Under the pieces are notes generated by a model that was not told where the DNA came from, did no database searches, and worked only from the letters and a program-made list of their open reading frames with translations. From Oceanospirillaceae bacterium (GTDB taxonomy: Bacteria > Pseudomonadota > Gammaproteobacteria > Pseudomonadales > Oceanobacteraceae), in assembly GCA_002723385.1 (NCBI GenBank), contig PBNY01000057.1, forward strand, positions 1-44,655: a DNA stretch of 44,655 nucleotides, given 5' to 3'. Made by a program: the position numbers and the translations under genes. The stretch's first letter is position 1. Each line of letters opens with the position of its first letter. Shown piece after piece: positions 39,801 to 44,655 of this stretch.

Positions 39801-40115
39801 ATGAACCAAACTGAGTCGGCTTTGCGGTTTAAGCAGATCAGAGAGGGAATTTTGAAATTACGCCAGCAAGATTTGGCGTCCGAGCTGGGGTGCTCAAGAC
39901 AACATGTCGGTCGTGTTGAGTCAGGGCGCGCTGAATACACGTTCAGTCAGCTACAAAAAATGTCCGAGCTGATTGGCGTCCCGGTCTGCTCTTTTTTTGA
40001 CGGCTACATACATGCACAGATACCAGACTGGGCAGCGGATTACATTAAGGTGCCCGCGCCGAAGCGCAGGAAATTGGACAGGGCAATCATCTCAATACTG
40101 GACATCCTGAATTAA
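39801..40115 (+). CDS. XRE-family repressor, no protease domain
   Basis: 104 residues from ATG 39801, with AAAGG 6 bases upstream. XRE helix-turn-helix at about 20-45: LRQQDLASELGCSRQHVGRV, then ESGRAEYTFSQLQKMSELIG. The rest (IPDWAADYIKVPAPKRRKL) is short; there is no S24/LexA-like peptidase with Ser-Lys dyad. As a CI-type repressor it would shut off the leftward promoter. Its 3' end is convergent with SSB, 10 bases away. Induction by RecA cleavage is unlikely from sequence. Confidence 0.75.
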   Translation: MNQTESALRFKQIREGILKLRQQDLASELGCSRQHVGRVESGRAEYTFSQLQKMSELIGVPVCSFFDGYIHAQIPDWAADYIKVPAPKRRKLDRAIISILDILN

Positions 40116-40125
40116 CCCGTAATTC

Positions 40126-40704
40126 CTAAAACGGGATGTCATCATCAAAATCATTGAAACCATTCTGAGGAGGCAATTGTCCGGTATTGGCCGGGACACC
40201 AGGTTGGTATCCTGCCTGCTGTGGCGGCTGCTGATAGCCACCCTGTGCCGGAGCTTGCTGAAAGTTTTGTGCAACTGGCTGGCTGTGGCCACCCGGATGA
40301 CTACTTTGCTGTGCAGGTTGCTGTGCAGGAGCCTGTTGGCCGGCATTCGCAACTTGCTGGCCGTTTTCATTGCGACCATCCAGCATCAGTATGTCGTTGG
40401 CGATGATTTCAGTGGAATAACGCTTGATGCCGTCCTTTTCCCACTGGCGCGTTCGAAGCTTGCCTTCAAAATAAGCCCGAGAACCTTTTTTCAGGTACTG
40501 CTGAACGATTTCAGCCAGCTTGCCGTACACCGTGATGCGGTGAAATTCGGTTTGCTCGACTTTCTGGCCGGTCTGGCGGTCATTGTAGCTCTCGTCGGTA
40601 GCCAGTGAAAAATTTGCCACGGCGTTACCATTGGGCATGTACCGGACCTCAGGATCTCTGGTTAAATTCCCGATCAAGGTAACCTTATTTACTGATCTGC
40701 TCAT
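40126..40704 (-). CDS. ssb: single-stranded DNA-binding protein
   Basis: 192 residues. OB-fold (1-110) opens with [20 protein letters not shown] and keeps the usual bacterial SSB pattern ([47 protein letters not shown]). A Gln/Pro/Gly-rich linker (about 115-180) leads to the acidic tip DFDDDIPF, which binds replication and repair partners. Last gene of the early leftward operon, 20 bases after the 40726 gene. Likely phage-encoded replication SSB rather than a host copy. Confidence 0.95.
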   Translation of the reverse strand: MSRSVNKVTLIGNLTRDPEVRYMPNGNAVANFSLATDESYNDRQTGQKVEQTEFHRITVYGKLAEIVQQYLKKGSRAYFEGKLRTRQWEKDGIKRYSTEIIANDILMLDGRNENGQQVANAGQQAPAQQPAQQSSHPGGHSQPVAQNFQQAPAQGGYQQPPQQAGYQPGVPANTGQLPPQNGFNDFDDDIPF

Positions 40705-40725
40705 AATTTTACTTTTCTACTCTGC

Positions 40726-41454
40726 TTATGTATTGCCCAGCGCGCTCGCCGGGAGTTCTTTTTGAGAATTCCTTGAATTCCCGTCATGCCTATCAAAGTA
40801 CTCCTGAATCCAGCCATCCACAGGTGCCAGAGCCATGCTGTCCACCTGACGAATTTCGTCGATAATCAGGTTCCATATCTGATACCACTGCCGAGACCAG
40901 CGGCGAGTGTCGATCTTGTTGCCGCGTTCTGCCATCAACGCTTTCAGCTGGCTCAGCTCCGGCTGCATTGATCGAGCCGTCCCACCCTCGATTGTCGGGC
41001 TAATCGCCTGGTGGTAGTGGCATATGGCGCAGTACACCAAATCAAGAACCTGGGCCCTTTGCTCAGGTGGCAAGCCGGGCAGATTATCGCGGATCGACTG
41101 CATGGCTTGCCGGTAGATATGGTTGTGCAACTGCTTGAGCTCCAGCTGACCAAACTCTGCATACATCACCATCCCGCTCGCCCTCGCGAAGAACGGAAGA
41201 GATGCGACAGAGGCACGAACGTCCATGCGCTGCTGCTCCCACCAGATCGAGGCCGAGTTATCTGAATAGCCTCCAAAATCCGTGTGACCGGCCTTGGTTT
41301 TCTTCCAGCCGCCAGACAACCCAGACGGCCGCCTCTGAATACCCAGGCGACCGGCTTCAACAGCGGAATCCATTACGCTGGCCGACGGCTCAACGTGCGC
41401 CCAGTACCAAATCGACCGCGAAGTGATGACCGGCGGCATGCAGTTACGCGACAT
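40726..41454 (-). CDS. hypothetical early protein, possible late regulator
   Basis: 242 residues, ATG after GGAGGTG and overlapping the end of the nuclease gene. The N-terminal half holds [22 protein letters not shown] and several Trp; the middle has [11 protein letters not shown] (two Cys and two His, not a full zinc site); the end is helical and Trp-rich ([18 protein letters not shown]). No family recognised. In lambda-like early operons the gene between the nuclease set and the late genes is often an antiterminator, so that is one option, based on position only. Confidence 0.45.
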   Translation of the reverse strand: MSRNCMPPVITSRSIWYWAHVEPSASVMDSAVEAGRLGIQRRPSGLSGGWKKTKAGHTDFGGYSDNSASIWWEQQRMDVRASVASLPFFARASGMVMYAEFGQLELKQLHNHIYRQAMQSIRDNLPGLPPEQRAQVLDLVYCAICHYHQAISPTIEGGTARSMQPELSQLKALMAERGNKIDTRRWSRQWYQIWNLIIDEIRQVDSMALAPVDGWIQEYFDRHDGNSRNSQKELPASALGNT

Positions 41455-41824
41455 CCCGCACCTCCAGCAGTCGCCTGACTGTCTCTATCGCATGGCCAGA
41501 GCGCACCATTTCCGGGTCACACCGGTAAACCGTCCAGCCCAGGCGCATGGCTGCATCGTACTTACGCAAGTCCCCGGCAAAGCCCTTGCCGCGAGTGTGG
41601 CGACCACCAGTCCAACCACCACCTTCGACCTCAATGGCCAGCATTCGGTCTGGCAGAGCAAAGTCAAAGCGCCAGTCCTTGTAACCAGCTGCCAGCAACC
41701 GCTTGCGCAGGTCTTTACCTGGACCAACTTCAGCTTTCGCAAACCGGTACTGAGGAACAGCATCAATACCGGCCTGTTTCAGCTGCAAGGTCATGTGTTC
41801 TTCAGGTGTCAGTTTCAATCGCAT
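41444..41824 (-). CDS. DUF559 / Vsr-like endonuclease
   Basis: 126 residues. PD-(D/E)xK-like core: [20 protein letters not shown] (about 51-70) gives the Asp and Glu-x-Glu, followed by [20 protein letters not shown] and a WTVYRC strand. Small nucleases of this type occur in phage early operons where a Holliday-junction resolvase such as RusA is otherwise found; a junction- or flap-cleaving role is thus plausible. Overlaps the DUF1364 gene upstream by ten bases. Confidence 0.7.
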   Translation of the reverse strand: MRLKLTPEEHMTLQLKQAGIDAVPQYRFAKAEVGPGKDLRKRLLAAGYKDWRFDFALPDRMLAIEVEGGGWTGGRHTRGKGFAGDLRKYDAAMRLGWTVYRCDPEMVRSGHAIETVRRLLEVRDVA

Positions 41825-42126
41825 TTGATCACCCCCATCTGGTGCAACTGGCGGTGCGTCCGATCCAGCGCCCGCAACGAATAGAAAAGCCGGTCTTCTT
41901 CACTACCTTGGTGCCGATCCAGCCACTCATGACAGGCTGAACACGCGAACACGGTGAACAAGTCCGACGACTTGTAACCCATGCCCTTGTTTTCAGAATC
42001 CAGATGAGCGGCCACGGTGGTTTCAGGGTTGTGATTGCACACGCCAGCAACCTGCATTGTGCAGTTCTGGCCGTTGGCAGCCTTCAGGATTTTGGGAGAG
42101 CGGATAGAAGGAGACTTCAAGAACAT
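41815..42126 (-). CDS. DUF1364 protein, phage HNH-like
   Basis: 103 residues from ATG 42126 ([10 protein letters not shown]); a TTG two codons earlier is less likely. Four conserved Cys/His positions: [18 protein letters not shown] near 22-40 and [13 protein letters not shown] near 61-74, the DUF1364 pattern of phage proteins in recombination/replication clusters, thought to form a zinc or HNH-related fold. Neighbour of the nuclease gene. Biochemical role not proven. Confidence 0.7.
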   Translation of the reverse strand: MFLKSPSIRSPKILKAANGQNCTMQVAGVCNHNPETTVAAHLDSENKGMGYKSSDLFTVFACSACHEWLDRHQGSEEDRLFYSLRALDRTHRQLHQMGVIKCD

Positions 42127-42128
42127 GA

Positions 42129-42350
42129 TCAACCTCGAGCCCAGCGAAGAAATCGCTCAACCTTCAATAAGCGCTCGGCTTTTTGTCGCCTGCGGCGCTC
42201 TTCTGCCAAAACGCGATATGGGATCTTGTGCTTCCCTGACTTACTCATGACGACAACCATTGGAAACCGGCCAGGAGCAACCTTGCAGAGCAACCAAAGC
42301 ACCATGTGATAGCCACAGCCTCCCAACAAAAACCACACGATATCCACCAT
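42129..42350 (-). CDS. small protein with scaffold-like segment
   Basis: 73 residues from ATG 42350, joined to the upstream stop by TGATG; an internal ATG at 42248 would give 39 residues. N-terminal half is hydrophobic (VDIVWFLLGGCGYHMVLWLLCK). The second half SKSGKHKIPYRVLAEERRRR and onward matches the scaffold protein of the same prophage (SGKHEIPYSVLEQERHQRQ, then ER.L..ER) in 19 of 32 residues by hand alignment. It is an early gene, far from the scaffold gene. It might bind capsid or scaffold, but no function is established. Confidence 0.55.
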   Translation of the reverse strand: MVDIVWFLLGGCGYHMVLWLLCKVAPGRFPMVVVMSKSGKHKIPYRVLAEERRRRQKAERLLKVERFLRWARG

Positions 42351-42964
42351 CACGCCACCGCCATCAACTGGTTCAGAATGTTGTCGAACTCTTCCTGCGT
42401 CTTGAATTTTCGGCTCAGCAGAAACCGCCAGATCACGTTGTATGCACCCCGGAAAAACATATCGAACTCTTCTTCCGACATACGGTTGAACTTGATCGAA
42501 CCAGGCCGCTTGTGGCACCCGGACGGCGTTTCGATTACGTCGTACAACCCGGATTCCTCTTTCACCCACCTGTGCAATTCGTCGATGAGCTCATGACGCT
42601 TCAGCTCAGGCTGGGCGACTTTTGAGGCCCTGCTTGCCTTTGCCGTTGCCACGAACTGGCCATAGGCCCAGCGCAGACCAGGCTGCTGCTTACCGGTTGC
42701 GCGCTCCAAAAATCGAATGAAATTCTTCAGAAACTCGCGCTCTTCTTTGCTGACCAGCCCGCCTTGCGGCTCAAAATAGTCAGCAGCCATTTCCAGCAGG
42801 CCCCCGAAGTACAAGTTGTGAAAGCGGACGTTTCGCTCGCTCTGCGACGTTAGCGTGACCTTGACGGTCTCACCCATTTTGATGCCGTCGTACTTGCTTT
42901 GGTCATACGGGACAACCGGCAGCAATCCCTGTGGCGTCTTGCGCATCATGATCTCAACAGCCAT
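42350..42964 (-). CDS. DUF1367 phage protein
   Basis: 204 residues, ATG after GGGGGGAAG. Pattern of DUF1367: early MMRKTPQGLLPVVPYD, SERNVRFHNLYFGGLLEMA, ESGLYDVIETPSG and FDMFFRGAYNVIWRFLLSRKF near the end. This family is common in lambdoid early regions and has no assigned biochemical role. Overlaps the next gene upstream (42946-43200). Confidence 0.75.
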   Translation of the reverse strand: MAVEIMMRKTPQGLLPVVPYDQSKYDGIKMGETVKVTLTSQSERNVRFHNLYFGGLLEMAADYFEPQGGLVSKEEREFLKNFIRFLERATGKQQPGLRWAYGQFVATAKASRASKVAQPELKRHELIDELHRWVKEESGLYDVIETPSGCHKRPGSIKFNRMSEEEFDMFFRGAYNVIWRFLLSRKFKTQEEFDNILNQLMAVA

Positions 42965-43200
42965 CTTCCCCCCCCGATAACCTCAACAAGCCGGTGCAGA
43001 GTGCAGTCGGCCCCATCAGCCAGGTGCTTGTTTTCGGACACAGTGAGCCTAATGGCTTCTTCCATGCTTGCCATCAGCTCAACAGTCCGGTCAATGTCGC
43101 GCCCCAGCTCAGTAGGATTTGGCTGCTCGATATCAGCACCACGACGCCAGTCGTTGTAGCGACGCAGTCGGCCAAGGAGCAATTCGATTTCGCCAGTCAC
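42946..43200 (-). CDS. hypothetical phage protein
   Basis: 84 residues, GTG start overlapping the upstream stop (GTGA). The phrase RRYNDWRRG followed by PNPTELGRDIDRTVELMASM is found in many small phage proteins in early clusters. Helical throughout. Function unknown. Confidence 0.65.
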   Translation of the reverse strand: MTGEIELLLGRLRRYNDWRRGADIEQPNPTELGRDIDRTVELMASMEEAIRLTVSENKHLADGADCTLHRLVEVIGGGRWLLRS

Positions 43201-43442
43201 TTTGGGAAGCCCCGAAACGCCCGGTCACTGCCATTGAGGTGGATCAGCCTTGCCATGCGACGCGCCAGCGCTTGTGCCTCAACCTCCCGGTAAATAAATT
43301 CACCGCCCGGTGCAACCCAGCAAACCGATCCCTCGCACTCGCCGCCACGCTTGCGAATAGCCACGACCGTCGCGGAACCTTCGTCAATGCTTTTCAGTGA
43401 TGCCATCGGCTCCACCGATTTCTTGTCGTATCGCTCGCTCAT
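43197..43442 (-). CDS. hypothetical phage protein
   Basis: 81 residues from ATG 43442, coupled to the P-like stop by TGATG. Short alpha/beta protein with two Cys (GGECEGSVCW). No domain recognised. Member of the early operon. Confidence 0.6.
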   Translation of the reverse strand: MSERYDKKSVEPMASLKSIDEGSATVVAIRKRGGECEGSVCWVAPGGEFIYREVEAQALARRMARLIHLNGSDRAFRGFPK

Positions 43443-44047
43443 CACAGGCCCTCCATCAGGTTGCCAAGGCGTTCACGATTCTGTTTTCGAGTCAGGTAAA
43501 CCGGTGGTTTCTGCTCAATCTGCTTCTCTGGCTCAACCACTGGAGTTCTGAATGCACGGCCCGATTTCCACCAACGAATGGTCTTGCCCAGTGCAAACTC
43601 AACGTCCTTGCGAATCTGGTCAGCGCTGGACGACTTGACGCGATGCCAATCCAGCTCGGTGTACAGGTGGTAATACACCCCGCGAAGCTGGCGAGCTGGC
43701 GTTTGCAGTTTCGCCAAAATCGCAGAGTAAGCTTGATCTGTGGACGGGATGCCCGCTTGCTTCATGGCCGACTCCCACGCCCAGATGCAGAACTGACCAG
43801 CAGGAACTGGGCGAACGTATCCGGACTTCCGGCAACGAACCAAGCCGTGCTCAATCAACTCACGCGAAATCACGTCTTCAGCCCTCATGGTCAATAACCA
43901 CTCCCGCTTGGCCGCATTCACCGACGACTGGTCTGGCCAGATCTCGCGGTGCTTCGTGAAAATCCCCTGAAGCTGGCTGAACAGGTAGTTCATCAGGTCT
44001 GCATCCCTCGTCAGAGCCTGCTGGATATCCGCCACCCCCTCCGGCAT
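43442..44047 (-). CDS. replication protein P-like helicase loader
   Basis: 201 residues if ATG 44047 (MPEGVADIQQ) is used; GTG 44053 and ATG 44173 are alternatives. I prefer 44047 because residues before it read like the wrong frame of the upstream gene. Matches the P pattern: MNYLFSQLQGIFTKHREIWP, NAAKREWLLTMRAEDVISRE, then RPVPAGQFCIWAWESAM. The protein would recruit the host DnaB helicase to the origin bound by the O-like protein. Adjacent to, and overlapping, the O-like gene as in lambda. Confidence 0.75.
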   Translation of the reverse strand: MPEGVADIQQALTRDADLMNYLFSQLQGIFTKHREIWPDQSSVNAAKREWLLTMRAEDVISRELIEHGLVRCRKSGYVRPVPAGQFCIWAWESAMKQAGIPSTDQAYSAILAKLQTPARQLRGVYYHLYTELDWHRVKSSSADQIRKDVEFALGKTIRWWKSGRAFRTPVVEPEKQIEQKPPVYLTRKQNRERLGNLMEGL

Positions 44048-44655
44048 GGTCACGACCGGCCCACATGGCTTCCCATTCCTGCTGCTGGCGCTTTGCTTCG
44101 TCGAGCCAGTCGGTTGACTCGTTGTCTGGAACGAACGGCTGACTTCCCGGACGGTTTGGGCTGCTGAATTCATTGCTTGCTCCAGGTGGCGTGTAGTTTT
44201 CGAGGTAGGAGGCTTTGAAACCGGCCCATGGATTGCCGGTCAGAATTGCTTCAAAAATTTGAGGAACGGTGAGGTTGAATTGCTGCTGCGCCTTGGCCAG
44301 CTCCGTGCCCATGTCGGTAACAACTCGCTGAGTGATCAGAGCGCGTTTGGATTTGCGAACCTCCAGCCACTCAGTCAGGTCTTGGTCGGTTGGCAGAGAT
44401 GGCCAGTTGCTCAGGTCGAATGATTTGAGTTCTTCCAACGAATACTTGGCAGGACTCCGGCTTGCCGGTTTATCAATATGATCATTGGTAGACTGATTGG
44501 TACTCTGATCATTGGTTATATGATTGGGGGGATTTTTTTCCCCACTTGGTCGGGATTTTTTTCCCCCCTTGTCGGGATTTTTTTCCCCACTTGGTCGGGA
44601 TTTTTTTCCCCCCTTGTCGGGATTTTTTTCCCCACTTGGTCGGGATTTTTTTCCC
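43878..44655 (-). CDS. replication initiator O-like, 5' end outside window
   Basis: About 259 residues visible, running off the right edge. The visible N-terminal part is a 15-residue repeat (NPDKGGKKSRPSGEK) coded by the iteron array; then a Thr/Asn/Asp-rich linker and the C-terminal domain WPSLPTDQDLTEWLEVRKSK and FEAILTGNPWAGFKASYLEN, the pattern of phage O-like initiators. After about 44053 the reading frame overlaps the P-like gene for some 170 bases and gives a Gly-rich tail unlike O proteins. The DNA-binding N-terminal domain is not in view. Confidence 0.7.
   Translation of the reverse strand, partial: GKKSRPSGEKNPDKGGKKSRPSGEKNPDKGGKKSRPSGEKNPPNHITNDQSTNQSTNDHIDKPASRSPAKYSLEELKSFDLSNWPSLPTDQDLTEWLEVRKSKRALITQRVVTDMGTELAKAQQQFNLTVPQIFEAILTGNPWAGFKASYLENYTPPGASNEFSSPNRPGSQPFVPDNESTDWLDEAKRQQQEWEAMWAGRDHAGGGGGYPAGSDEGCRPDELPVQPASGDFHEAPRDLARPVVGECGQAGVVIDHEG
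44479..44527. repeat. TGATCATTGG repeats next to iterons
   Basis: TGATCATTGGT at 44479-44489 and 44506-44516, with shorter TGATTGG at 44494-44500 and 44521-44527; starts are 15, 12 and 15 bases apart. In frame they encode the Thr/Asn/Asp linker of the O-like protein. Confidence 0.75.
44526..44655. repeat. iteron array in the O-like gene, candidate origin
   Basis: Two alternating units of 23 and 22 bases, CGGGATTTTTTTCCCC followed by ACTTGGT or CCTTGT, repeat through the window edge; five full copies and a partial sixth are visible. Each unit holds a near-palindrome GGGA-T7-CCC. The 45-base pair of units stays in frame. Lambda O gene also contains its origin iterons. Confidence 0.8.

Larger units (their letters stand above)
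3367..44655. mobile_element. prophage, podovirus-like, right end outside window
   Basis: The left boundary is the tRNA-Leu 3' fragment. Inside lie terminase, portal, scaffold, capsid, tail, lysis, internal virion, repressor, SSB and O/P-like replication genes, so the element looks functional in content. No integrase, excisionase or second attachment site is visible; they should lie right of 44655. Nearly all phage functions are on the minus strand; plus-strand exceptions are the left accessory block, the 23.4-24.1 kb pair and the repressor. Confidence 0.9.

Noticed and set aside
40116..40142. Terminator between repressor and SSB
   Set aside because: CCCGT/ACGGG can pair, but the stem is short, there is no T-tract, and it overlaps the SSB stop.
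44526..44655. CRISPR array
   Set aside because: Units repeat without unique spacers and are in frame in a replication gene; this is an iteron array.

Overview
The window is a host-prophage junction followed by most of an integrated tailed phage from a gammaproteobacterium, probably marine or aquatic. The host assignment is an inference from the exported diheme cytochrome, the TDP-repeat lipoprotein and the tRNA-Leu type; no gene fixes a species. Positions 1-2813 are host chromosome: a two-gene minus-strand operon of a diheme cytochrome c and a lipoprotein cut by the window edge. After an AT-rich gap, a 3' fragment of a tRNA-Leu gene (3367-3426, minus) marks the left attachment site. Everything to its right reads as prophage, and the prophage runs out of the right edge. 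The intact tRNA-Leu and the integrase are not in view.

Positions 3594-5314 hold small plus-strand accessory genes: two zinc-ribbon proteins (one Lar-like), small membrane proteins and unknowns. From 5311 to 22180 the minus strand carries, read leftward as transcribed, lysis and exported genes (holin, LamG-like tail protein, DUF1353, M15 endolysin), both terminase subunits, portal, scaffold, a head decoration candidate, the major capsid protein, and adaptor and tail proteins. Portal, terminase, capsid and internal virion genes together suggest a short-tailed phage (podovirus-like). A BRO-domain gene and a divergent plus-strand cargo pair (an exported Cys protein and a small membrane protein) sit at 22283-24146.

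Positions 24149-38975 are the ejection module. It has a GNAT-like protein in the position of T7 gp13, three small internal virion candidates, a 489-residue protein, and a 3,855-residue polyvalent protein. The giant protein combines a pyrophosphatase-like domain, an SF2 helicase, an adenine-type DNA methyltransferase, a zincin-like segment, an ADP-ribosyltransferase-like segment and an LPD38-like C-terminal part. It belongs to the DarB-like antirestriction class.

Positions 39101-40115 form an immunity switch: a leftward promoter overlapped by an inverted repeat, two small leftward genes, and a divergent 104-residue XRE repressor. Positions 40126-44655 are the early replication operon, also leftward: an O-like initiator with in-gene iterons, a P-like loader, several small phage genes, a DUF1364 protein, a DUF559/Vsr-like nuclease and SSB.

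The most unusual signals are the giant polyvalent protein, the iteron array inside the O-like gene, a small early protein copying a segment of the scaffold protein, and a duplicated plus-strand membrane gene whose two copies both end in a hairpin shared with the stop codon of a convergent structural gene.
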